Assembly (NCBI GenBank): GCA_030407315.1 | Contig: JALQPE010003190.1 | Location: 1-64,000, forward strand | Length of the DNA stretch: 64,000 bases | Source: Asparagopsis taxiformis | Lineage: Eukaryota > Rhodophyta > Florideophyceae > Bonnemaisoniales > Bonnemaisoniaceae | Direction: 5' to 3' | Shown: in pieces, positions 11,311 to 20,892 of the stretch | Layout of the letters: every line of letters starts with the position of its first letter | Numbering within the stretch: position 1 is the first letter of the stretch | Made by a program: the position numbers and the translations under genes | The notes under the pieces: model-generated | What the model saw: only the letters and a program-made list of their open reading frames with translations | Database searches by the model: none | What the model was told of the DNA's origin: nothing

Positions 11311-11362
11311 CGTTATCGCTAACCGGACTGCGTGAGTTCGATTCTCACAAGCACCGCTGCAT
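11311..11362 (+). other. tRNA-like 3' half downstream of the primer site
   Basis: Contains a perfect T-arm (stem GTGAG/CTCAC around loop TTCGATT) followed by AAGCACC, as in a tRNA acceptor 3' strand. It is preceded by CCGTT-ATCGCTA-ACCGG, which could fold as an anticodon arm with one mismatch and U33. There is no matching D-arm or 5' acceptor strand, so it is not a working tRNA gene. Confidence 0.35.
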
Positions 11363-11656
11363 CATAATTTATTCAACTCGGCGACGCAACTACCGCCAAT
11401 CACATCACAGCGACGACAAATCCCGCTACGACAAGTCAACAACAAGACTCATCTATTCAAGACAGGCTCCAACGCCTCAGGCTACTACGCCTCCTACCGC
11501 TTCACCGCTTGCCCAGGGAGCGGGGGCGTGTTGGGATATCCATATCCCTCATCTCCTCCCTGGTCCATCGGCTCCGCTCCGTTGGGATATCCATATAACC
11601 AGGCGACATGCCAACTCTAGTGTCTGCGCAGGCACAACATTCTTTATAGTCTAACA
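11311..11656 (+). mobile_element. captured TRIM-like body plus LTR B
   Basis: 218 bp of non-coding sequence ends in the purine-rich tract GGGAGCGGGGGCG, followed by a full LTR B (11529-11656, starts TGTTGGGATATCC, ends TCTAACA). Primer-binding site, short leader, polypurine tract and LTR are the parts of a miniature (TRIM) retrotransposon of family B, minus its own 5' LTR. It sits between two copies of CTAACAGGTTATGGGC, as template switching at that identical site would produce. Confidence 0.65.
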
Positions 11657-11741
11657 GGTTATGGGCTAATTCCCGCCCACTGCGACTCACGATCACCCTA
11701 CACACCCTTTCTCATCTCGCGACGACCCACCCGCGACAACA

Positions 11742-13766
11742 ATGGACTCCGCTCGCCTCCCCACACTGTCCCCCGCGAATCAACGCTTCTGGAAACGGAC
11801 CCTTCAGGCCCTCGCTGCAGACCTAGGCCTCGCCCAGCACCTAGATCCCAGCACCACAGCGCCTGCCGACCCGGAAGAATTCGCCAAATTCAAATTGGAA
11901 CAAGAAAAACTGAGCCTCATAATCCTATCCAGCACACCGGAATCCATCGCAACACGCCTATCAGACGACACACTCGCCTCACCACCTCACCTGCTCGCAT
12001 CACAGATCCTGAACCACCTTCGAGAATCAACCTCACTACCGCACGCACTTCTAGAAGAACGTGCAAGATCTATTACCCTCACCGCAGACATGGATCTCGA
12101 CACGTACCTCAGCGAACACGACGCCATGCGCATAGAGATGCGCAACGCCAATTACCCCGGCATCGATTCCGAATCCACCACGATCAAGTTCTTACTCCTG
12201 GGCCTACGTAACAACCTCGACTACCGCATAGCACACGATCTACTCACATTAGACCCCCCCACACACATCTCCGATGTCGTCATACGCCTGCGACGCATGG
12301 AAGCGAACATAAAAAACCGCACACCAATTCCGCAGCGAACGCACACACAGGCACTACTCCCCCCGGCGTTCCCCACCCCTCGCTACCCCAGACGCAATCC
12401 GCCCACCAAATGGTGCACATACCATCGCTCGCATACACACAACACACAAGAGTGCCGAACACGCCCCAGACACCCCAACACACTTCGTCGACCACTAAAG
12501 GCAATCGACCACAAGCCGTTCGCACACAATGTCACGCACGTCGCCCCTGAACGCCTGTCTGTAGACCTGGAGTCTCTCACGGACCCCCACAATACTATCG
12601 ATGTATCTGAACCGGGTAAGTCATACATACTAGACTCCGGAGCGCTCCCATCCCACGTCACATCGCCCACACCAAACATGACCCGATGCAGCCCCAACCG
12701 CTTCACCAAAACAGCCGCTAACCGCCTATACCCCATCACCCACACCGGACCCATACAGATACAAGCGAGGAACACGACGCTTCACTTACCTAATGCCGTA
12801 TGCTCCCCTTCCATCGGCCACAACCTACTTGCCGTTCACTCAATAGCAGCCAACCACGGCAACGTTACCTTCACCCCTGAAGCGGCTTACCTCCGCCCAC
12901 ATGGAAGCCGAACTCAAATAAAACTTGCGGACTTCCATAACGGCCTCTACACCTTCCGCGAGGTCACTCAACCCACGTGTCACACGGCCAGAACGACCCG
13001 AAATACACCTCCCCCCTCCCCACAGCACTCAGCCACGAATTCCTCCATCAACTCACGTCAACCCATCCCGGACACCCCAGCTCAAAACACAAGGAGCAAG
13101 AAGAAAATACAATGGGATCGACCATGGCGAACAAAACCACCTCTTCCCCGTCCCAAACCCTCACCACCCACAGTAGCCGCTCCCCCAAAAACGTACCAAC
13201 CTCCCCCGCCACCACCTCCACAACCAATCCTCAGCGGTATTGTGCCACCCCCAGCTCACCCCCCACCAACTAGAACACCACAAGTTACACCTCCTGCCGC
13301 ACCAAGCGCACCAAAACAACAGCACACACCACACAAGCCCCGCCAAACCCTACCCCCCCTTTTCACACGCAAAATAACATCCCCCAAACTACCCAAACAC
13401 AGAGCGGCAACGCACCCACCCCATCCCACACCACCCGCTCCCACCACACCGTCACCCACACCGACGACAACGTCTCACCGCGACTTACACCTACAACTGG
13501 CACACGCCAATCCCCAAACCATCCAAAAAATGTGCGAGCACCGCATGCTACCCGTACTCGCGAACAACGACGACACGGCCCAACCTAAATTCACCTGCAG
13601 TGCTTGCGCAATAGCAAAAATCCGCAAAGCCCCCCATAAACCGACCACGCACACACACCAACTGGTCAACATATCTCTTCCGACGTCTGTGGACCACTCA
13701 CACCTACATCCAGGCACGGCAACCGTTACATCCTCACATTCGTCGACACAAAATCACGACACATGA
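11742..13766 (+). CDS. Copia A Gag, protease and integrase N-terminus
   Basis: 674 codons from the ATG at 11742, 85 bp after LTR B. Gag occupies roughly residues 1-290, with a helical capsid-like part and a zinc-knuckle variant WCTYHRSHTHNTQEC at about residue 224 (C-H-H-C spacing). The aspartic protease follows, with LDSGALPSH at about 296. Then comes a long Pro/Thr-rich linker and the integrase zinc domain (DLHLQLAHANP, then CSACAIAK) at about 580-630. The frame is lost near 13640-13670 inside a CA-rich run. From there the true integrase (SSDVCGPLTP) continues in the -1 frame, so the last 30 or so residues of this frame are out of phase. Gag packages the RNA in cytoplasmic particles; protease matures the polyprotein. 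Confidence 0.85.
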   Translation: MDSARLPTLSPANQRFWKRTLQALAADLGLAQHLDPSTTAPADPEEFAKFKLEQEKLSLIILSSTPESIATRLSDDTLASPPHLLASQILNHLRESTSLPHALLEERARSITLTADMDLDTYLSEHDAMRIEMRNANYPGIDSESTTIKFLLLGLRNNLDYRIAHDLLTLDPPTHISDVVIRLRRMEANIKNRTPIPQRTHTQALLPPAFPTPRYPRRNPPTKWCTYHRSHTHNTQECRTRPRHPNTLRRPLKAIDHKPFAHNVTHVAPERLSVDLESLTDPHNTIDVSEPGKSYILDSGALPSHVTSPTPNMTRCSPNRFTKTAANRLYPITHTGPIQIQARNTTLHLPNAVCSPSIGHNLLAVHSIAANHGNVTFTPEAAYLRPHGSRTQIKLADFHNGLYTFREVTQPTCHTARTTRNTPPPSPQHSATNSSINSRQPIPDTPAQNTRSKKKIQWDRPWRTKPPLPRPKPSPPTVAAPPKTYQPPPPPPPQPILSGIVPPPAHPPPTRTPQVTPPAAPSAPKQQHTPHKPRQTLPPLFTRKITSPKLPKHRAATHPPHPTPPAPTTPSPTPTTTSHRDLHLQLAHANPQTIQKMCEHRMLPVLANNDDTAQPKFTCSACAIAKIRKAPHKPTTHTHQLVNISLPTSVDHSHLHPGTATVTSSHSSTQNHDT

Positions 13767-16171
13767 CCACATACACGATTCCAGACCGCTCTCACATCCC
13801 TCAGCTCACTATACAATACTTGGAGCACGTACATAACATTCATGGAACCTACCCAAGATTCCTTCGCACAGACAACGCCAAAGAGTACCTCGCTCAGGCC
13901 CTCACAAGTGCACTCCACGAACGCGGAATCACTCACATCAAAACCGTCCCTCACACGCCGGAACAAAACAGCCTCGCCGAACGAATCAACGGCACACTTC
14001 TCAACGCAGTTCGCGCAAACTTGGCTCACAGCCAGTTAGACGACACATTTTGGGACGACGCCTTGCACGATTCCACGTTCAAACGCAACATCACACTCCA
14101 TTCCACCACAGGCCGCCTCCCGCATACCGATTGGTACGGAACACCACCAGACATCCAACGCCTATTCGCCTTCGGTCAAATCGGTCACGCCCCGGTTCTT
14201 TCCCCCAAAACGAAACTACAACCGCGTGCGATCACAGTCAGATACCTTCACGGCATAGACACCAATACTATAAGGGCACAAGATCTGACCACCGGCAAGG
14301 ATCTACACATGTCTGCACTCAACTTCCACCCATACTACCCGGACCAAGACCCCTCCCACCGCCCATCCATGATATTCACAGCCATTACACCAACCAACCA
14401 AAGAGCAACCATACCTTCCGCAATATCAGCCCACACGCCCGCCCCAAAATCACATCGCAGCGCTCAAAAATACCCAGACGCAATAGAATGGGCGGAAGCA
14501 CACGACGCTGAATTACAGAAACTCGATAACATGCAAGCCATCAAATGGACACCCCGTCACCTGATTCCACCCAACGCCAAGCCCATTCCCCTCACAATGA
14601 CGTACAGGTACAAGCGAGATAACAATGACAAAATCATAGAACGGAAGGCTCGATGCGCCGTCCGTGGCGACATGATGCTCCCACACACCCACTTCGACCC
14701 GGCCACAACGGCTACATTCACGGCAGACAAAACCACAATCCGGCTGCTGCTCTGCCACGCATCTGCTCACCGCATACCCATAGAGCACTTCGACATCACG
14801 TCAGCGTACCTACACGAACCATTTTCACACAAAACCCCCGTATTCATAAAGCAGCACCCCCTCTTCGACGGCTCACTCAAACACCCAGAACCAGCAGGTA
14901 CACTGGAAAGGAACCTCTATGGAACAAGGCAAGGCGGCCGCATATTTTGCGACGGCGCCCGCGATTTCCTCACTACCCACAACTTCACACAGCTAAAGTC
15001 CGACCCCTGCTGCTTCACAAAATTCACACCCACCGGATACATTTTCGTAGCAATGACAATTGACGATTTCCTGGCTTGCGCGACGCACCAACCTCTACTG
15101 GACGAACTACACCAGACGCTTTGCACAAAATACAGCGTGAAACGGCTTGGCTTTCCGTCCCGCTACCTCAACTGGCATATTACACAAACCCCGCAAGGAG
15201 TTCACATAGCCCAACCGCATATCATACGCTCCGTCGTCTCCAAAACGAATATGACCGACGCCAAACCAATAGAAAGGCTGTACTCCGATGGAATTGACTT
15301 ATCCCCGCCAGGCCCGGACGAACCCCAAGACGACACAATATGCACCACTTACCGTGAAGTCATCGGCGAGCTACGATACCTGACGGACTGCACACGCCCC
15401 GAGCTCCAATTCTTCATCAACGCCCTCGCTCGCGCATCGCACAAACCGACACAGCGACACTGGAAGCATCTAAAGAGACTTATCCGCTTCCTCAAACATA
15501 CCCCCTCCTTCGGCATCTCCTTCCCCTCCACACCCCACGACGATCCACTCATATCCTATGCCGACGCAGATTTTGCTAACGACAAGACCACAAGAAAATC
15601 TATCTCAGGCTCATTACACCTACTCCACGGTTCCCCCATCCACTGGGCCTCCCAACGACAATCTCTCGTTGCACTCAGCACATGCGACGCAGAATTCATA
15701 TCTATATCCGATACAATCAGACAAACGAACTGGATCGCTGGACTACTCAAAGAACTCCGCATCATCCCGCAGCAGCACGCCATCACCACATATACCGACT
15801 CACAATCGGCACTGCAAATCGCGACACAAACGGCACCAACTAAACGACGCAAATTCATAGACATACGGTACCACCACATTATCGACAACATCAACAACCA
15901 ACAAATCAGGCTACTCTACAAACCAACGGACGAAATGTTAGCAGACATATTTACAAAGCCACTCTCGAACCCCGCATTCCAGCGCATATCAACATCTATA
16001 CAACTCCTAAACCCTCCCGTCAACGACCAAACTAGCTCACCGCCCCTTGGCGACAGGGGGCGTGTCAGGATGCTAACAAACAAGAAGTCGCCAAGAGGCA
16101 GTGACCAAATCAGTCAGGATGCTAACAAAAGACAGCTGTCCGACGCACCGCCGGGACGCCGGCGAGAGTGA
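13763..16171 (+). CDS. Copia A integrase core, reverse transcriptase, RNase H
   Basis: An open frame continuing the polyprotein in the -1 frame; coding sequence in this frame begins at about 13650, upstream of the first ATG at 13763. Integrase catalytic residues lie in SSDVCGP (about 13680), RTDNAKEYL (about 13870) and LAERINGTL (about 13980). RT has RKARCAVRGD, FDITSAYLHEP and the catalytic TIDDFLACA (about 15060), where most Copia RTs have YVDD. RNase H has YADADFA and YTDSQSA and ends near MLADIFTKPL. The stop at 16171 is 108 bp inside the 3' LTR, so the protein tail is encoded by U3. A single-base break before this part may be decay, a consensus error or recoding. Confidence 0.85.
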   Translation: MTTYTIPDRSHIPQLTIQYLEHVHNIHGTYPRFLRTDNAKEYLAQALTSALHERGITHIKTVPHTPEQNSLAERINGTLLNAVRANLAHSQLDDTFWDDALHDSTFKRNITLHSTTGRLPHTDWYGTPPDIQRLFAFGQIGHAPVLSPKTKLQPRAITVRYLHGIDTNTIRAQDLTTGKDLHMSALNFHPYYPDQDPSHRPSMIFTAITPTNQRATIPSAISAHTPAPKSHRSAQKYPDAIEWAEAHDAELQKLDNMQAIKWTPRHLIPPNAKPIPLTMTYRYKRDNNDKIIERKARCAVRGDMMLPHTHFDPATTATFTADKTTIRLLLCHASAHRIPIEHFDITSAYLHEPFSHKTPVFIKQHPLFDGSLKHPEPAGTLERNLYGTRQGGRIFCDGARDFLTTHNFTQLKSDPCCFTKFTPTGYIFVAMTIDDFLACATHQPLLDELHQTLCTKYSVKRLGFPSRYLNWHITQTPQGVHIAQPHIIRSVVSKTNMTDAKPIERLYSDGIDLSPPGPDEPQDDTICTTYREVIGELRYLTDCTRPELQFFINALARASHKPTQRHWKHLKRLIRFLKHTPSFGISFPSTPHDDPLISYADADFANDKTTRKSISGSLHLLHGSPIHWASQRQSLVALSTCDAEFISISDTIRQTNWIAGLLKELRIIPQQHAITTYTDSQSALQIATQTAPTKRRKFIDIRYHHIIDNINNQQIRLLYKPTDEMLADIFTKPLSNPAFQRISTSIQLLNPPVNDQTSSPPLGDRGRVRMLTNKKSPRGSDQISQDANKRQLSDAPPGRRRE

Positions 16172-16244
16172 AACAAACAAAACCTATAAAAGCAGATCAC
16201 AGACTTACGCAATAAAGAGGTAAGGATTCATTCTCCTTCTAACA
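16063..16244 (+). repeat. 3' LTR of Copia A (182 bp, with head repeat)
   Basis: Begins TGTCAGGATGCTAACAAA after the purine tract CGACAGGGGGCG. The same 17-bp head recurs 49 bp later (16064 and 16113). From the second head onward it is identical to the 5' LTR. Confidence 0.9.
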
Positions 16245-16249
16245 GCGAA

Positions 16250-16695
16250 CATCTCAGATCATCATACCAACTTCACAGTACATATATATACAACTAACTA
16301 GCAAGAGTATTTTAAGCCGTCCTAAGGAAGATGAACTTTAAATAGACCGGTGCTGGTTTCTTCGACAGGCAGTCTCAAGTTAGCCTTCTGCCTGACATAT
16401 CAATTTCAGGGTTTTCAATAGATTTGGACATGCCAACTCCAGTGTCTGCGCAGGCACAACATTCTTTATCATCTCACACTGTCAGTCGGCTAGAGAAACG
16501 GAGTGAAAGTAACTTTAGACGACAACTTCGCCCACGACGACTCGAATTGTCCTACGCAGACCTATTAGAATATACGAGCGACCAGCATACATCTAAACTC
16601 TGGTACCTGCGCAGCTACAAAATCCTTCAAAGTCTTAAACATCCAAGCTGATGCAGACTGGATTCATTACCAGGGCGTCCTTGACGTGTCCAAGA
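16250..16695. other. spacer with LTR B fragment
   Basis: No gene. At about 16430-16470 there is a 40-bp fragment of LTR B (CATGCCAACTCCAGTGTCTG onward) without LTR ends or target duplications, so a truncated relic. The rest carries no signal I recognise. Confidence 0.45.
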
Positions 16696-17306
16696 TCAGA
16701 TCCATTCGTTCCATCCTTCTTCGCTTTTGTCAATACTCTTGTCAAAACCGCTCTCAATAGCTAGTGTGATCAGTTGCGATGCACGTGCTGCGTCTGATTC
16801 TTTTCCTTCACACAAAAGTATCTCCCCGAGGTAGAACATGGCTCGGTGGTCGTTCCTCGCTTCCACACACATATCCAGGAGCTTTGTGGCGAGCCCAACG
16901 TCCTTCGCGATTCTCGCCGTCCCAGAGCTAATCTTCTTAGCAAGATCAACGACGATGTGGCAATTTGAATTCCACAAAAGACTCTTTTCACACAATTCCA
17001 CGGCCCGTTCTATATCTTGCTCGACTTCTTCATTCGCCATTAGCAACATTTCTGCAAGCGCAACCATTCCATAAGGGTCATTGTATTCCTCTATGCATAG
17101 TTCACACAATCTCACCGCAAGTCCTATATCCCTGACCATACCGGATTCCGTGGCAATTCTCTTAGCAAGGTATGCAACGTTATCACACGGACCGCCATAT
17201 GCCAATGACAACTCACAAAGCTGCACGACACGCTCCGCATCTACTTTGTTCCCGGGCACACCACTGGAAAGCAGCTCGGCAAGATCGACTAGTGCAGTTT
17301 GATGTT

Positions 17307-17751
17307 GGTGCACATTGTCAACATAGTTGCATCTGTTTGTGCATTTGATTAAGACGTTCAAGAAATAATAATGAATGAATTATTGCTACTGAGCTGACTC
17401 TACGTATCATCACGTGATCATGTGATAATGAAACGTGAAGCACTGCACAAGCGATATCATTATCGATACCGGACCTTGCACAAGCCTTTAACCGCACTTC
17501 TATGGAACAGTTAAATTATTTGTACCTTTCGGAACAGATTCAGTGTTCCAGAGACGATCATCTCTTCTCATGCTCGGAGCTACGGATAGCTCCGTCCATT
17601 CTCTATATCTAGCTACGAACTGGAATAAAAAAGGGTAACAATCTTGACCCACACAGATTGAACTGAATCCTAGCGTTGCTTCTCTATCAGCAGCCTACCT
17701 CTCTTGGACTCTCCTCTAGCGGAATATCCATTCCCTACTGGCGAGCAAAAG
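17307..17751 (+). repeat. 5' LTR of Gypsy 1
   Basis: Starts GGTGCACATTG (or TGGTGC, if the preceding T is counted) and ends GAGCAAAAG. It differs from the 3' LTR mainly by single-base indels, with only a few substitutions. Includes the hairpin GGAGCTACGGATAGCTCC. Confidence 0.85.
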
Positions 17752-17913
17752 TGATCACTTCGCTCCATTATTCCAAGTTTTATTTCCGCGATTACCCGTT
17801 TCGCGACTGTTTAAACGACGACACCATTAGAACAATATTTTCACCTATCAGTGAAATTCATTGAGTGTAAGAGACGTCTTACCAGACAAGTTGTTCTTCG
17901 GCGGATCTCTAAC

Positions 17914-20892
17914 ATGGGGGATTCTTCCTCTCCATCTACTGCACAGGCATTTTTTACCCCTGTTTCACATCCCGAACTTCGCAAGCTCGGACGAAAATCA
18001 ATTCACAATTTCTTGCGCGATCGCGCAAACTACCTGGTACGAGTTCAAGACGCTATTGACTCCGGTAGTGCCATAACTGCTGTCTCACTACGGTCCTCGA
18101 TTGACCATGACCTACTGATTTCGCTCATCTCATTCGGAACATTCCCCGGCGTAAAAAGGTTTGATGAATTGACAGACGCAGTCCTGGAAGCGTGGCTAAT
18201 GTCTAAAGAAGAAATCAAACTTGAGTCGATATCACTGGAAGATCTAGAAGCGACTATCAAGTCTCAAGTTAAGATAAATATATATGAACCAGATCCGGAG
18301 TTACGCATTCAATCTCTTTTCGCTGACTATCAAACTCTTCTTCGTAACAAGAAATGGGAAAGGCTAGTGGATGATGAACCGCAACTGGCAATACGCCACG
18401 TATGTGAACTACTAAAGCCTCCCGTTCTTCGTGCCAGAATAGAACAAGATATAGACCTTGGAATTGACAACATTGACGAAAATTGGCTCAAGTTCTTCCA
18501 GAAGGTTATGAAAAGGGCAGTTGCGTGTGAAGAATATGTGCCGATAAAATCTGTATACAGCAACACAGAAAAGGGGAAACATATTAGAAAGAATGGAGGA
18601 TCCTCATCCAATATTGATGGAACTGAAACCAACAGTTCTTTGCGGAAGGCAACAGGAAACAGAGACAGGAACAGAAAAACTTCTGATGGAAGTAGTGGTA
18701 CTACCATGCCCAGAAGAGTTCCAGACTGTCTGAATCCAAAGTGCTCTGGAAAACATTACATCAAAGACTGCACGAATTCCACAGAGGCCGAGAAATCCCG
18801 ATTTCTCAAAGAATTCCGAGACAGTCGATCGACTCAAGGTCGTATCAACGCTCTGGTTGTGGGACAGTCTGCTCCCACAGATGCCCTCAATACCCATAAT
18901 GAGCAATCTTTGAGTCACCCTGATCATGGGCGCACAGATGCTAAATTAGCTGACACTGTTTCTGTCATTGTTAATGGTGACTACGGGGCCGATCACGCTT
19001 CGCTGAGTGAAGATCATTTAAAGCAATGTGCTGATGCTGGAATATATGTACAAGTTCTCCCGCTATCTAGTCCTATCAAGATGGGCCTAGCTCTCCAAAA
19101 CAGAGATGAAGATGGAAACGAATTGCTTTACACAGCCAACCGAAAGGCTCGCATTTCAGTTACACTCAATTTAGCGCATGGTCCATTGCGTTTAAGGAAT
19201 GTACCTTTCCTAGTATTCGAAGCTCCAATGGCAGAAGTACTCCTATCACGCCCTCTGCTACAGTCAATTGGTTTCAATCTAAACCATCATCTGTCTGCCG
19301 TGCGCACTCAGTACCACGACCACGACTTTTCTCACGTAGGCTTTACAGCAGACCGTCTATTAGAAGTGCAACCTACCTTGACCAATCAAGGGAAACTATC
19401 TAGAGCATTACTTACTCCTATGTTGCAATCAACACAGTCTCTCCCCATCGACGAGACTCCTGCGTACGGTGCAAACTGCACAGAAGAATCATACTCTGCA
19501 TCATTCTTGATTTCACCTCAAGATGACGCAGCTGATCAGCTGACAGTACCCGATGATATTCTCACATTCGGCGAAGAGGATTCGAAAGCAACCAAGAACT
19601 TTATGGATCTAATGGTCGCCGATGCGATCAAGAATGGTCTCCCGCAGGAGCTCCACGATGGGCTACGTTCCCTGGTTGATGAGTACGGGAATATTTTTCG
19701 CACAAGTCTTGGAAATGATCCTCCAGCCTCTATTGCGCCCATGAAAGTTGTCCTGAAAGATGATGCTGTGCCAATCCGAGTTAAAATTCGTCGTTACTCA
19801 CCTCACCAGGCGGCTTTCTTACGGTCAAAAGTGGATCAACTGGTTAAACTGGGCCTTGTATACCCAAACAATACGAGCCAATGGGCTTGTGCACCACTAG
19901 TGGTGCCAAAAAATGGATCTGAAAAGTATCGTTTTACTGTAGATCTGCGTCCAGTCAATGATCAAACTGTTCCACATGTCTGGCCGATGCCAGATCTGGA
20001 ATCATCTTTGTCTAAACTAGCGGGAGCGACCTGTTTCGCTACTTTAGATCTCTGTCAAGGATATTGGCAGTTACCATTAGACTCTGGATCACAGGAGTGC
20101 CAAAGTTTTATCACTGAGGATGGTGTTTTCACTCCTACCAGAGTCATGCACGGTCAAACTAATGCCGTCTCATACCTGCAGAGCAATGTGCAAATGCTCT
20201 GCCAGTCTATTCGTGACTCCATCTTACTATGGCTTGATGACATGCTTGTACATTGTAACACACCAACTGATTTGCTTGATGTGCTTCGACGCTTTTTCAG
20301 TATTTGTGCCAACAATGGACTAAAGTTGCATGCAAAGAAATGTAAGCTCTTCTTACAGAACGTGCGCTGGTGTGGAAGACTCATTAGTAGGGAAGGGATA
20401 CGATTGGATCCATCGCGCCTTTCTGCACTACTCGACATGCAGAAACCAGTTACCGGTGCAGATCTGCAACAATTCGTTTGTGCAGCCAATTGGATGCGAC
20501 AATGTATTCCTCAGTTTACAACTGTCATCCACGACCTCCACGAGGCTCTTGAAGCAGTTTATAAGCAAGCCGGTCGGCGCACTAAACTAGCAGCGTCAAG
20601 AATCGTCCTAGACTCATTTTGGGGAGAGCCTCAGAGCAAAGCCTTCCAGAACGTTAAGGAAGCGCTTGTAAACTGCGCTACACTCGCCCATCCCGACCAA
20701 TCAAAGTTGCTATGTCTATTTACGGATGCTTCCGACAGACATTGGTCTGGCGTACTGACGCAAATTCCCACTGGTGATATGGATGCAGAATTCCCTACTC
20801 AACGCCATGAGCCTTTAGCGTTTCTATCAGGGTCATTTTCTGGATCCAGTGCTCGCTGGTCTACCATCGAAAAGAAGCTTTCGCAATTGTAG
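17914..20892 (+). CDS. Gypsy 1 Gag, protease, RT, RNase H N-part
   Basis: The open frame extends back to 17851, but the ATG at 17914 (MGDSSSPSTA) is the more likely start. Gag contains FFTPVSHPELRKLGRKS and a zinc-knuckle-like CLNPKCSGKHYIKDC. The protease region has no clear DTG but includes KLADTVSVIVNGDYGADH and VLLSRPLLQSIGFN. RT shows RYSPHQAAFLRSKVD, TVDLRPVND, FATLDLCQGYWQL and the catalytic LLWLDDMLVHC. RNase H opens with LLCLFTDASDRHWSG. The frame ends early at 20892: after RWSTIEK one base is missing and the next frame carries on with EAFAIVESVTRL. Confidence 0.85.
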   Translation: MGDSSSPSTAQAFFTPVSHPELRKLGRKSIHNFLRDRANYLVRVQDAIDSGSAITAVSLRSSIDHDLLISLISFGTFPGVKRFDELTDAVLEAWLMSKEEIKLESISLEDLEATIKSQVKINIYEPDPELRIQSLFADYQTLLRNKKWERLVDDEPQLAIRHVCELLKPPVLRARIEQDIDLGIDNIDENWLKFFQKVMKRAVACEEYVPIKSVYSNTEKGKHIRKNGGSSSNIDGTETNSSLRKATGNRDRNRKTSDGSSGTTMPRRVPDCLNPKCSGKHYIKDCTNSTEAEKSRFLKEFRDSRSTQGRINALVVGQSAPTDALNTHNEQSLSHPDHGRTDAKLADTVSVIVNGDYGADHASLSEDHLKQCADAGIYVQVLPLSSPIKMGLALQNRDEDGNELLYTANRKARISVTLNLAHGPLRLRNVPFLVFEAPMAEVLLSRPLLQSIGFNLNHHLSAVRTQYHDHDFSHVGFTADRLLEVQPTLTNQGKLSRALLTPMLQSTQSLPIDETPAYGANCTEESYSASFLISPQDDAADQLTVPDDILTFGEEDSKATKNFMDLMVADAIKNGLPQELHDGLRSLVDEYGNIFRTSLGNDPPASIAPMKVVLKDDAVPIRVKIRRYSPHQAAFLRSKVDQLVKLGLVYPNNTSQWACAPLVVPKNGSEKYRFTVDLRPVNDQTVPHVWPMPDLESSLSKLAGATCFATLDLCQGYWQLPLDSGSQECQSFITEDGVFTPTRVMHGQTNAVSYLQSNVQMLCQSIRDSILLWLDDMLVHCNTPTDLLDVLRRFFSICANNGLKLHAKKCKLFLQNVRWCGRLISREGIRLDPSRLSALLDMQKPVTGADLQQFVCAANWMRQCIPQFTTVIHDLHEALEAVYKQAGRRTKLAASRIVLDSFWGEPQSKAFQNVKEALVNCATLAHPDQSKLLCLFTDASDRHWSGVLTQIPTGDMDAEFPTQRHEPLAFLSGSFSGSSARWSTIEKKLSQL

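Larger units (their letters stand above)
11163..16249 (+). mobile_element. composite Copia retrotransposon A
   Basis: A complete Ty1/copia-class insertion flanked by the duplication GCGAA (11163-11167 and 16245-16249). Order: 133-bp LTR A, primer-binding site, 218 bp of unrelated leader ending in a polypurine tract, an LTR of family B, a second primer-binding site, gag-protease-integrase-RT-RNase H, polypurine tract, 182-bp LTR A. Shared LTR sequence is identical over about 130 bp, so insertion is recent. One set of target duplications encloses the whole composite, so it moved as one unit. Confidence 0.85.

Noticed and set aside
11311..11362. A tRNA gene
   Set aside because: Only the 3' half is tRNA-like; D-arm and 5' acceptor strand are absent, so it is reported as a tRNA-like fragment only.
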